20,599 nucleotides of DNA from an uncultured Erysipelotrichaceae bacterium (GCA_937917505.1 CALDMQ010000179.1:1-20599); one strand, 5' to 3'; shown: positions 13,261 through 19,891, counted from the stretch's first letter. Made by a program: numbers and translations. The notes: generated by a model from the letters alone, not told the origin.

Positions 13261-14205
13261 TTATAATGAAAAATCTTCTTGTATTTCTAATTGCATTTTC
13301 TTTTGAATAAGATCCTCATTCCAATCTTTTAATGTTGGAGTGATAACCATATGTTTGATATTTTTATGTTTCACATTTAATGTTTCAATAATCTTCTTAG
13401 TTGCTGTTTTTCCTGCTTCGTCATTATCTAATGCTAAAACAACTTCTTGAATCTTTGGATGAGCTTGTAAGTATTTATATATACATTCATCTTTTTCTAC
13501 CCCACACATTGCTAAAAAAGAATGTTTATTATGAAAATCTTTATCGACATATAAAGACATTAAAGACATCATATCAATTGCTGCTTCAGTGATAAACACT
13601 GTATCAGCATCATTATTAGAAAATGCGATTCCGTAGTCATAATTATTACCTTGTATTTCCATCATAAATTTCTTATTTGGTATTGTACCTCGTTGCATTG
13701 CATAGACTGGTTTTTGTTTTTCGTTATATCCTACAAAAACAAGATTCTTATGATTTTTCTCTTGATATATCATTTTTCTTTTCACAAAATCATTTACAAT
13801 TTCCTTACTAATACATCTAGTTTTAAGAAGATAAGCATAAACTCGTTTATAATTCTCATCTTTTTCTGGTAAAACCAATTCCTTTTTCTCGTATTTTTTA
13901 AGTTCACTTGGTTTAAATGTATTATCAATATTCAGCTTTTTTTCTAACCACATTAAACAATAGTCTAAACTTTTAAACTTATTACTACGGCCAACACCAA
14001 ACTCCATCAAGAAAGAAACTGGATCTCCACCAATTCCATTTGAATATCTATGGAAAGTATTATCAGAAACCCTTATTCTAACTGAATCAAATTCTTTTAG
14101 AGTATAGTAATTTCTTCCTACTGGTATTGGTGTCAGACCTAATTCTTCAGATAATTTCACAAGATCATAAACACTAACAGCTTTCCTTCTATCTTTTCTA
14201 TCCAT
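13261..14205 (-). CDS. DUF3991/TOPRIM-domain protein of conjugative elements
   Basis: About 314 residues. An N-terminal region contains TFHRYSNGIGGDPVSFLMEF, like the DNA-binding start of primase-type proteins but without a Cys zinc finger. A DUF3991-like part (about 112-175) follows, including RVYAYLLKTRCISKEIVNDF and NLVFVGYNEKQKPVYAMQRGT. Then a TOPRIM fold with its three acidic motifs: FITEAAIDMMS (Glu about 207), LALDNDEAGK (Asp about 260 and 262) and LKDWNEDL. TOPRIM enzymes of this kind bind metal and act in priming or DNA relaxation; DUF3991-TOPRIM proteins are typical of Firmicutes conjugative elements, here without a fused relaxase. It ends QEDFSL. ATG 14205 is preferred, since GAGG sits nine bases upstream; ATG 14211 and GTG 14220 are alternatives. 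Confidence 0.82.
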   Translation of the reverse strand: MDRKDRRKAVSVYDLVKLSEELGLTPIPVGRNYYTLKEFDSVRIRVSDNTFHRYSNGIGGDPVSFLMEFGVGRSNKFKSLDYCLMWLEKKLNIDNTFKPSELKKYEKKELVLPEKDENYKRVYAYLLKTRCISKEIVNDFVKRKMIYQEKNHKNLVFVGYNEKQKPVYAMQRGTIPNKKFMMEIQGNNYDYGIAFSNNDADTVFITEAAIDMMSLMSLYVDKDFHNKHSFLAMCGVEKDECIYKYLQAHPKIQEVVLALDNDEAGKTATKKIIETLNVKHKNIKHMVITPTLKDWNEDLIQKKMQLEIQEDFSL

Positions 14206-14292
14206 CCTCATTTTCCTCACTTTTAAATATTTTTTCTATTAATTGATTTATGGTAACAATTTCTTTCAACTGAAATATTCTCTTCTTTACAA

Positions 14293-14310
14293 CAAGGCAA
14301 TTTTGCCATG
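14293..14310. repeat. dispersed palindrome, copy 7 (one mismatch)
   Basis: CAAGGCAATTTTGCCATG; one arm has A instead of T and the centre is TT. It lies about 80-90 bases 5' of the TOPRIM gene and 32 bases past the stop of the small membrane gene. Confidence 0.75.
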
Positions 14311-14341
14311 TTATTCTAAAATAAAAAATAGATTTTCCTAT

Positions 14342-14533
14342 CTATTTTCTAAGTATTAAATTCACTAATATTAATAAAATAAATAACACCAATCCTGTAC
14401 ATGCTAATACAAATGAATCATGTTTGGAAATATCACTATATAAATAAAGAAAATACGAAAAAGAAATTACTGATAACATTGGAATAATGATGATTAAATT
14501 GATTATCCCACAAGAAATTTCTTTAGGACTCAT
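14342..14533 (-). CDS. small two-helix membrane protein
   Basis: 63 residues from ATG 14533 (MSPKEISCG). Helices lie at about 10-32 (IINLIIIIPMLSVISFSYFLYLY) and 41-61 (VLACTGLVLFILLILVNLIL), and the last two residues are RK. AGGGATAATATAC precedes the start, which lies inside the end of the upstream Cys-rich gene (11-base overlap), so translation is coupled. No family recognised; hairpin-like proteins of this size are frequent in conjugative element operons. Confidence 0.6.
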   Translation of the reverse strand: MSPKEISCGIINLIIIIPMLSVISFSYFLYLYSDISKHDSFVLACTGLVLFILLILVNLILRK

Positions 14534-14942
14534 GTATATTATCCCTACATTCTGAAATATCTTCAAATTCTCCTAAATCTTCAGCACCTTGTGACAATAA
14601 TTTTTTTACTTCTGTTTCTGTATTAAAGCATCCTGCATCTCCACTTAATGGATTACCACATTTTAAGAACTCTCTTATTTCTTCTTCTTTTTTTGTCATA
14701 CCTACTTTAAAGCATATATGAGAACAGTTTTCACATTCTTTACATCGTTTAAGATCTTCATCACAGCATTCATATTCTAAATTATTTATAATAGCATCAA
14801 TGCAATACCAATACTGACAATACGGATAACAATAATTATCAATTTCATCATACACTAATTTTTCAATTGGCCATTCTACCCTTGAATGTTCAGATAATTC
14901 TATAATAACTTCATCATCTCTTTTTAACAAAAATCTATTCAT
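14523..14942 (-). CDS. Cys-rich probable zinc-binding protein
   Basis: 139 residues starting MNRFLLKRDDEVIIELSEHS. Cysteines cluster at NYCYPYCQYWYC (about 37-48) and at ECCDEDLKRCKECENCSHIC (about 58-77), with further single ones in CGNP, GCFN and SEC. Such spacing usually means metal binding, perhaps two zinc sites, although no named finger fits. The ATG at 14942 overlaps the SSB-like gene end by eight bases and has AAGGTG upstream, so the two are coupled and it may be a DNA-processing partner (inference). Confidence 0.62.
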   Translation of the reverse strand: MNRFLLKRDDEVIIELSEHSRVEWPIEKLVYDEIDNYCYPYCQYWYCIDAIINNLEYECCDEDLKRCKECENCSHICFKVGMTKKEEEIREFLKCGNPLSGDAGCFNTETEVKKLLSQGAEDLGEFEDISECRDNIHES

Positions 14943-15234
14943 TATTTTCACCTTCTTTAATAATTTCAAAGTATGTTAACATTAAGTTAAATACATAAAT
15001 ACCTTGTTCATATGAAACATTAGAAGCATTACCTATTCCTGCAATAATTGTTCCTTTTTTTATTTCTTTCATTTTATCCATTCCTATATCATTACAACTG
15101 CACCTTACTAAACTCTTTGTATCATTGTCTGTATGCTTGAATGATTCAACTGTAAAATTACAATATAATGTATTGTTGATCGTTTTATATTCTGGTTCAA
15201 ATTTAACCTTACCACTTATGGCTGCTTTGAACAT
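14935..15234 (-). CDS. single-strand DNA-binding protein-like OB fold
   Basis: 99 residues with an SSB-like order of strands: FKAAISGKVKFEPEYKTIN, LYCNFTVESFKH, SLVRCSCNDIGMDKMKEIKKG, TIIAGIGNASNVSYEQGIY, FNLMLTYFEIIKEG. It is close in size to the SSB core but lacks the long flexible tail and the acidic DDDIPF end of housekeeping SSB. Element-borne SSB-like proteins protect single-stranded transfer or replication intermediates. A strong AAAGGAGTGG lies just upstream, immediately after palindrome copy 8. It is followed without gap by the Cys-rich gene. Confidence 0.7.
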   Translation of the reverse strand: MFKAAISGKVKFEPEYKTINNTLYCNFTVESFKHTDNDTKSLVRCSCNDIGMDKMKEIKKGTIIAGIGNASNVSYEQGIYVFNLMLTYFEIIKEGENNE

Positions 15235-15257
15235 ACGTCATCATCCACTCCTTTCTA

Positions 15258-15275
15258 CATGGCAAAGTTGCCATG
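15258..15275. repeat. dispersed palindrome, copy 8 (opposite orientation)
   Basis: CATGGCAAAGTTGCCATG, the reverse complement of the usual version, lying 30 bases past the parB stop and directly touching the AAAGGAGTGG ribosome binding site of the SSB-like gene. This is the copy closest to parAB. Confidence 0.85.
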
Positions 15276-15305
15276 TTGTTTTATATTTTATAGAGATAGA
15301 CTAGA

Positions 15306-16091
15306 TTATTTTCTAGTCTTCTCTAACTCGTCAAATGAATTGGTAATTAACATTGTTATACCTGCTAGTTTATTGATGATTTTATCTATAGTGATTTCCT
15401 CACCAGATTCTGTTTTACTTAGGACTGTTTGTCTTTCTTCATCTGTAAATTCCCAAAAGATGTTATTAATTTCTTTGTTATATTTCTTAATCATCTTATT
15501 TAATCTATCTACATGATTTTTTTGTGATTGTTCTTTTTGACTTGATGAAGATTTCTTTTCTTCCTTACCTAAAGCCAAATTAATATATTTTTGTGATGTT
15601 CTTGCACTACATCCTAAAAATGGAGCTATCCATTCTCTAGTCGTCATTCCTAAAGGTTTTTTTGATGGATCATCTTGTAATATCCCTAATAACTCTTGTG
15701 TTACTAGGATTTTATCTTTATCTGTCAAATCTCTTTGAGCATTTGACATGATGATTTTCATTCTTTCTTCAACATCACTCATATCTTCTGTTATTGGATC
15801 ATGATATAGCAAACAAGGAATTTCAGCATCAATTTCACCATTTTCAAATAATAATTTCAATGCTTTTAAACGTCTATGGCCACCAAGTAGTTTAAAATAA
15901 TCATCTACTTCATAGACTTCTAAGGGTTTCATCAATCCATACATCTTAATGTTGTCAGCTAATACATCAATACCTTCTTGAGAGTAAGTATTTAATTCAT
16001 TTTCTTTAATATCATCAATATCTATCATTTTTAAACCAATGGGCTTTCTGTTCATCTTAGTATCTTTATCCACTAATTTACTTAATGTCAT
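15306..16091 (-). CDS. parB: ParB-family partition protein
   Basis: 261 residues. The ParB/Spo0J N-domain runs about 20-120. It contains IDIDDIKENELNTYSQEGID, the phosphate-binding YFKLLGGHRRLKAL (GGHRR at 70-74, in place of the usual GERR), and IIMSNAQRDLTDKDK. A helix-turn-helix (about 149-171, TTREWIAPFLGCSARTSQKY) should read the centromere site. A Ser/Gln/Lys linker leads to a C-terminal dimerisation part. ParB proteins bind CTP, load at parS and slide as clamps, and ParA moves the complex. The ATG is two bases after parA, with GAGG upstream. No classical parS (TGTTTCACGTGAAACA type) is visible, but eight copies of another palindrome are, the first 30 bases downstream. Confidence 0.92.
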   Translation of the reverse strand: MTLSKLVDKDTKMNRKPIGLKMIDIDDIKENELNTYSQEGIDVLADNIKMYGLMKPLEVYEVDDYFKLLGGHRRLKALKLLFENGEIDAEIPCLLYHDPITEDMSDVEERMKIIMSNAQRDLTDKDKILVTQELLGILQDDPSKKPLGMTTREWIAPFLGCSARTSQKYINLALGKEEKKSSSSQKEQSQKNHVDRLNKMIKKYNKEINNIFWEFTDEERQTVLSKTESGEEITIDKIINKLAGITMLITNSFDELEKTRK

Positions 16092-16093
16092 AA

Positions 16094-16969
16094 TTAAAAT
16101 ACCTCACTTTCTTCAAGAATTTCATCAACAAGTCTTGAAAGATCATCAGATATATTTGTTTTTGTTTCAATCATTGGTTTTGATAACATAGATGATTTAG
16201 ATGCAACTGCATCTTGGTATCCAATCGTTGATACAAAAACATTATTTGGAAAAAATTCTCTTGTTTTTTCAATGAATTTATGAATATTTGGTCTGTTTCC
16301 TCTAGGTATCATGTTCATCAAAATCTTAATTTTATAAGTTTGTTCATATTCATCTTCAAAATCAAATAATTCTTTCATCATATTGACAAAACTACGTAAC
16401 TCAAATCCACCCACTTTCATAGGAATATAGATTTCATCACTAGCAAATAAACCATTAACTGTAATATTATTAAATGTTGGAGCATGATCAAAGATAACAA
16501 AATCATAATCTTTTCTTACTTCTCTTAATGCTTTCTGTAACCTGTTATATACTCGTCTTCTTAAATCACTAGCTAATAACTGATCTGTTTGTATAAGTTC
16601 AGTATTGAAAGATGGGATAATATCTAAATTTTCATATTCAGTATGATAAATACAATCTTTTAATACTTCGTTACCTTGCAATAATAAAGTGTTGATATCA
16701 CTAGGTTTTTTATCATTATCAAAAAGAAAACTTTCAATAATACTCACTGATTCTCTTAAATTTGGACGTACTGGTACTGTAAGTCCACAATATGCATCAA
16801 AATCAAACGATTTAAACCCTTTTAAATAGAATTGTGATATGTTTCCTTGTGCATCTAAGTCTACAATTAATACTTTTTTACCTTTTTTAGCTAATCCAGT
16901 AGCCAAATTGATTGATAATGTCGTTTTACCAACTCCACCTTTTTCATTAATAACACTAATTTTTCTCAT
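16094..16969 (-). CDS. parA: ParA-family partition ATPase
   Basis: About 291 residues. MRKISVINEKGGVGKTTLS carries the deviant Walker A motif KGGVGKTT near the N-terminus, VLIVDLDAQGN is the A' box, and FVIFDHAPTFNN is the Walker B region. There is no N-terminal helix-turn-helix, so it is the short type that cannot itself repress its promoter. It forms ATP-dependent patches on nucleoid DNA and pulls ParB-bound DNA. The pair serves segregation of the extrachromosomal form of the element. GGTG lies six bases before ATG 16969; a GTG nine bases earlier (16978), with AGAGAGG before it, is equally possible. A 440-base structured leader precedes it. Confidence 0.93.
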   Translation of the reverse strand: MRKISVINEKGGVGKTTLSINLATGLAKKGKKVLIVDLDAQGNISQFYLKGFKSFDFDAYCGLTVPVRPNLRESVSIIESFLFDNDKKPSDINTLLLQGNEVLKDCIYHTEYENLDIIPSFNTELIQTDQLLASDLRRRVYNRLQKALREVRKDYDFVIFDHAPTFNNITVNGLFASDEIYIPMKVGGFELRSFVNMMKELFDFEDEYEQTYKIKILMNMIPRGNRPNIHKFIEKTREFFPNNVFVSTIGYQDAVASKSSMLSKPMIETKTNISDDLSRLVDEILEESEVF

Positions 16970-16978
16970 TTTTTTCAC

Positions 16979-17232
16979 CTTTTCCTCTCTTTAGAGGTCC
17001 TTCTTTTATATTTTTAGTCTTTATTGACTAAAAGAACACACAGAAAAATGTCGTTTTAATCAATAAAAATCATTATTTTGTGGATGTGTCATGTTCAATA
17101 GACATCAAAGTACCTTTGATATAATCAATAAGGTAATTTTTCTAATTTCAATTTCAATTGACATTAAAGTTACTCTTTAATGTTTTTTGTACACTTTCTA
17201 ATTAAACGAGTTACACTCGTACTTAAAAAATA
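16979..17232 (-). promoter_or_regulatory. parA leader with five hairpins
   Basis: Short inverted repeats follow one another: CCTCT/AGAGG near 16983-16996, TTTTAGTC/GACTAAAA near 17014-17035, ATCAAAG/CTTTGAT near 17104-17120, CATTAAAG/CTTTAATG near 17162-17182, and ACGAGT/ACTCGT near 17206-17220. The third and fourth resemble each other (gACATCAAAG and gACATTAAAG). A weak promoter-like pair TTGAAC-17-TAATGA lies around 17075-17105 on the minus strand. They may be operators, RNA structures of an antiterminated leader, or part of an origin or oriT. Confidence 0.45.
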
Positions 17233-17304
17233 AATAGTTAGAAAGGATTTCTCCCTAGTACATAACCTCATCGACTTGGCGAACAGGATAGGATGATATC
17301 TCAT
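17170..17304 (-). CDS. possible 44-residue leader ORF ahead of parA
   Basis: ATG 17304 has GGAG six to seven bases upstream. The product begins MRYHPILFAKSMRLCTREKS, is basic, and ends KNIKE. It runs through the large inverted repeat and two hairpins, and its stop codon lies within the CATTAAAG hairpin, a layout like a translated attenuator leader. The local base composition is less AT-rich than its surroundings. It may instead be an accident in a structured RNA. Confidence 0.3.
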   Translation of the reverse strand: MRYHPILFAKSMRLCTREKSFLTIYFLSTSVTRLIRKCTKNIKE

Positions 17305-17373
17305 CATTCACTCCGTTTTAAATGCCTATCTACTTGCTTTGCTCTGTAAGTCATGTCTATTACTTCTAACTAT
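17234..17373 (-). ncRNA. candidate structured RNA closed by a 10-bp stem
   Basis: ATAGTTAGAA (17234-17243) pairs with TTCTAACTAT (17364-17373), closing a 140-base stretch that is less AT-rich than its surroundings. Inside, GATGA-GATA-TCATC and GATAG/CTATC stems sit next to each other. On the minus strand the closing stem is followed by TTATTTTTT and is preceded by the boxA-like sequence. No known riboswitch or RNA family is recognised. Confidence 0.4.
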
Positions 17374-17377
17374 ATTC

Positions 17378-17392
17378 ACTTTTCAAAGAACT
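17378..17392 (-). promoter_or_regulatory. boxA-like antitermination element
   Basis: Minus strand AGTTCTTTGAAAAGT closely matches the Firmicutes rRNA boxA (GTTCTTTGAAAACT type), 25 bases past the preceding stop and at the head of the structured leader. There is no rRNA here, so it may be a nut-like site that lets polymerase read the long element operon. Confidence 0.45.
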
Positions 17393-17417
17393 TTTTCATT
17401 TATTGTGAGTGCTAGGT

Positions 17418-18392
17418 TTACGCTTTGATCCAATCCCCAGCAACTTCTCTGATCCACCAGTCTTGAATAAATTCTTTTACCTTTGAGAATTCAACGTATT
17501 TCTTATGGATCATGTTATCTACTTCATTTAATAATTCATAAAAACTCTTATAGATATCATCAATTGCATCAAAACCACCTGCTTCTAACCCATTTTGATA
17601 GTCTTTTAAAATGTCATTGATTTTATCAATATTGCTATTTAGCTTTAAATATGCTCTTCTCATTGTTTGAGAGTCATCTTCTGTGATGGTTTGTTTAGAA
17701 ATCAAAAGATATTCTTTTCTGCCACTCATCTTAGAAGCTACTTTCATCCATTTCTTTTTTAGTTTGTAAGTAAATTTATCGAAATTCTTATATCTAAATG
17801 TTGTCTTATCCTCATTAACACTTTTCACATTTTTGATAACACGTATCTTCTTTCCCTTTTTATCAAGAATAAAACCCCCTTTTTTCCCTTTTAAAATTGC
17901 TCCTTTAGATGTTTCTTTACATCTATTCCCTTTATTGTCAAACCAATAATCTTGAGTATATTTTTTGAAGGTTACCTTTGATTTTTCATAGACTTTTCTA
18001 GAAAAACATACAAGTTCAACATAATTAGCTTTGTTGATAGTAAAATATTTGGCACACCATAATAAGCCAGCTTTCTTTTTACCTACTTTATAATTCTTAG
18101 ATACTTCTTCAGCATATTTTTTTACAAATAAGTCATATTTATTTTTTTCTAACTCATAAGGGATTAAGAAGACCAAACAATGAGCAAAGATATTTTTATA
18201 TGGTTCTTTACCATCTTTTCTAGGTTGATAATTTCTCTTATGAGCGTTTTTCCACTCATTTAATACTTGTATTTCTCTTTCATAATTTGAATGATTAGAA
18301 ATGATTGGAGTTCCTTCATTTACCCAATTTTCTACTTCTTCAGAACTATTTAATGTTTTATAGTGAACATATGCTCCTTGTGTAATCATTGC
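17418..18392 (-). CDS. unrecognised element protein, possible replication/mobilisation factor
   Basis: 324 residues, basic. MITQGAYVHYKTLNSSEEVENWV starts it. A central part has short hydrophobic strands (AHCLVFLIPYELE; GLLWCAKYFTI; YVELVCFSRKVYEK) and a very Lys/Gly-rich segment (SKGAILKGKKGGFILDKKGKK). The C-terminal third is helical, with acidic and basic heptads, and ends REVAGDWIKA. It is first in line before parAB, where a replication initiator or relaxase-like nuclease is often found. However, no HUH motif, helix-turn-helix or polymerase motif is visible, so no function is assigned. The start is the ATG nine bases after AGAGAGG; an ATG six bases earlier abuts that site. Confidence 0.6.
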   Translation of the reverse strand, partial: AMITQGAYVHYKTLNSSEEVENWVNEGTPIISNHSNYEREIQVLNEWKNAHKRNYQPRKDGKEPYKNIFAHCLVFLIPYELEKNKYDLFVKKYAEEVSKNYKVGKKKAGLLWCAKYFTINKANYVELVCFSRKVYEKSKVTFKKYTQDYWFDNKGNRCKETSKGAILKGKKGGFILDKKGKKIRVIKNVKSVNEDKTTFRYKNFDKFTYKLKKKWMKVASKMSGRKEYLLISKQTITEDDSQTMRRAYLKLNSNIDKINDILKDYQNGLEAGGFDAIDDIYKSFYELLNEVDNMIHKKYVEFSKVKEFIQDWWIREVAGDWIKA

Positions 18393-18422
18393 CTTCATCC
18401 TCTCTAACTTTCTAATAAACAG

Positions 18423-18448
18423 AAAAGAGTCAACCTTTCGGTTGACTC
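18423..18448 (-). terminator. leader terminator/attenuator before the gene at 17418-18392
   Basis: GAGTCAACC-TTTC-GGTTGACTC (18427-18448) is a nine-pair, GC-richer stem; on the minus strand the loop is GAAA and TTTTCTGTTTA follows. Only about 30 bases separate it from the start codon, too few for a promoter, so transcription of that gene must pass through it. Confidence 0.7.
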
Positions 18449-18476
18449 CTCTAAATAATAGATATTCAATTTTAGT

Positions 18477-18513
18477 TATTGGTTCGGGTATTTACATGCT
18501 TCTCGCACCAATA
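18477..18513. repeat. 7-bp inverted repeat with conserved-looking loop at the element edge
   Basis: TATTGGT (18477-18483) and ACCAATA (18507-18513) enclose 23 bases, GC-richer than the surroundings. This is the last ordered sequence before the decayed region. It may be an attachment-site arm, an oriT/nick hairpin, or part of the leader RNA. Unproven. Confidence 0.35.
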
Positions 18514-18603
18514 TTAAAAGTTTGCTTTTTTTATACTCAAAAACATATTTTATCGAAATCATTCTATTCATTAATGGAAAAATGAATCTGATTTATAATA
18601 TAA

Positions 18604-18992
18604 GCGAAAAAGAAAACATTATTATGGATTATTATTGTGTTATGTTTAGTCATCACTGTATTTATTTTAAAATCACAAAATCCAAATATATCGTTAGATA
18701 CTAAATATTCTTTACAAATAGAAGATAAAAATCTTTTAAATAAAATTTCTAAACGACAATCAGAAACTGATTTTCATATTACAGTCATTGAATACCTATG
18801 CAAATAAAAACATAGATAAAACCTTTATTATTAATCAAGATAATTTTAAATGTACTGATAATTCAAACAACAAAATTGATTATCAAGACACTCAAAAAAA
18901 CTATAGTTATTGAAAAAGGACAAACTCATACTGTACAAAATATACTTAATACTCTTTACCACAAAGAATTCATGAATGTTTTAACTACTTGA
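18604..18992 (+). pseudogene. decayed exported protein, DUF4352-like
   Basis: Three frames joined in order give one plausible protein. First a membrane anchor KKKTLLWIIIVLCLVITVFI with KSQNPNISLDTKYSLQIEDK. After one shift comes NTYANKNIDKTFIINQDNFK. After another, TIVIEKGQTHTVQNILNTLY, ending VLTT. The order (anchor, polar linker, a strand with D-K-T-[FI]-x-[IL]-x-x-x-[DN]-F-K, later K-G-Q) resembles DUF4352-type telokin-like domains of Gram-positive envelope proteins. No intact start remains and a TAA precedes the first part. At least two frameshifts make it a clear relic. Its direction matches the chromosomal gene at 19909, not the element. Confidence 0.5.
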
Positions 18993-19043
18993 TAATTCTG
19001 TATTGTTTTATCTAAAAATATTTCACTATTGCTCATTCTTTTT

Positions 19044-19229
19044 TTATTTAACATAAGTATCTATATCTGAGCCATTAATACAGCTTAAAATAATACTTAA
19101 TCCAAAAATAGTAATCTTCTGTTTTTAATTCTTTAATAGCAAAATCTAATCCAACCATTGATTCATCAAATATAATCACTTTTTTGCACCATTAGATTCT
19201 AAAATAATTCTTGCTTGGAGGCATTGTAT
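19044..19229 (-). pseudogene. remnant of an ABC-transporter ATPase
   Basis: Minus-strand pieces read IQCLQARIILESNGAK and, after a frameshift, KVIIFDESMVGLDFAIKEL. This is the region from just after the signature motif through Walker B (VIIFDE) and the D-loop (GLD) of ABC ATPases, of the kind seen in peptide or metal importers. Further left another frame gives ITIFGLSIILSCINGSD, not clearly part of the same protein. No Walker A is present, so only a short internal fragment survives. Confidence 0.45.
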
Positions 19230-19242
19230 AGACTTTATTCCC

Positions 19243-19827
19243 CTACTCTTTCGTCATTTTAAAAGTTAATTTTGGGTAGTAAAAGTCGCAATCAACCTCA
19301 TGATCATTGTATATACCGATAGCTTGCAAATAACTATAAATAATTGTTGGACCCACAAACTTAAATCCTTTCTTTTTTAAATCATTAGAAATTTGTGTGG
19401 ATAATTCATCAAAAGGTGGTACATCTTTTGAATGATGATAGTGATGCTTAATTTGTTGGTAGTTCGTATAAGACCATATATAGTTATCAAAACTTCCATA
19501 TTCTTTTTGAACGTTCATAAAAACTTGTGCATTATTAATAATAGCTTTCATCTTTAATTTGTTTTTTATGAGAATAGGTGTCTCCATTAATCTTTGATAT
19601 TCCTTTTCATCATAACAAGCAATTTTTTGATAATCAAAGCCATCTAAAGCTTCTTCATAAGCTTTTTCTTTTTTCAAAATAATATCCCAACTCAGTCCTG
19701 CTTGTAGACCTTCTAAAATTAACATTTTATATAACATCTTTTCATCATGCTCAGGAATTCCCCAAACTTCATCATGATATTTGATTAAGTCTTCATTATA
19801 TGCCCATGCACATCTTTTCACTTTCAT
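19243..19827 (-). CDS. tag: DNA-3-methyladenine glycosylase I
   Basis: About 194 residues, the usual length for Tag. This base-excision repair enzyme removes N3-methyladenine from alkylated DNA. Family motifs are all present: KRCAW at the start, IKYHDEVWGIPEHDEKMLY, LILEGLQAGLSWDIIL, the middle IKNKLKMKAIINNAQ, YGSFDNYIWSY, DLKKKGFKFVGPTIIYSYLQAIG, and NDHEVDCDF. The early Cys and His, with the late His and Cys, match the four zinc ligands of E. coli Tag. ATG 19827 is given; a GTG at 19821 (start KRCAW) has better spacing from AAGGG and matches the E. coli N-terminus. It stands alone, divergent from the methyltransferase gene, and is chromosomal rather than element cargo. Confidence 0.93.
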   Translation of the reverse strand: MKVKRCAWAYNEDLIKYHDEVWGIPEHDEKMLYKMLILEGLQAGLSWDIILKKEKAYEEALDGFDYQKIACYDEKEYQRLMETPILIKNKLKMKAIINNAQVFMNVQKEYGSFDNYIWSYTNYQQIKHHYHHSKDVPPFDELSTQISNDLKKKGFKFVGPTIIYSYLQAIGIYNDHEVDCDFYYPKLTFKMTKE

Positions 19828-19862
19828 CACCCTTTTTATTTTATTCTATCATATTCTTTTCA

Positions 19863-19891
19863 TTTACACACTTCCTTTTGATTTGTATAAT
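19863..19891 (+). promoter_or_regulatory. promoter of the RNA methyltransferase gene
   Basis: TTTACA (19863-19868), exactly 17 bases, TATAAT (19886-19891). The ribosome binding site (GGTGAAG) and ATG follow within 20 bases, so the leader is very short. Confidence 0.7.

Noticed and set aside
721..15275. CRISPR-like array of repeated palindromes
   Set aside because: Spacing is irregular, from about 600 to about 8700 bases, whole genes lie between copies, and no cas gene is present.
17234..17392. rRNA or tRNA gene remnant, because of the boxA-like sequence and GTTCG
   Set aside because: No 16S/23S or tRNA sequence, cloverleaf or conserved loops follow; only the boxA-like stretch resembles rRNA leaders.
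16979..17417. Classical parS site (TGTTTCACGTGAAACA type) near parAB
   Set aside because: No such sequence seen; the inverted repeats here (ATCAAAG/CTTTGAT, CATTAAAG/CTTTAATG) have different sequence and are not repeated elsewhere.
18522..18704. A 60-codon plus-strand frame in the decayed region
   Set aside because: The neighbouring frame reads a membrane anchor plus DUF4352-like sequence that continues after frameshifts, so this frame is a shadow of a pseudogene.
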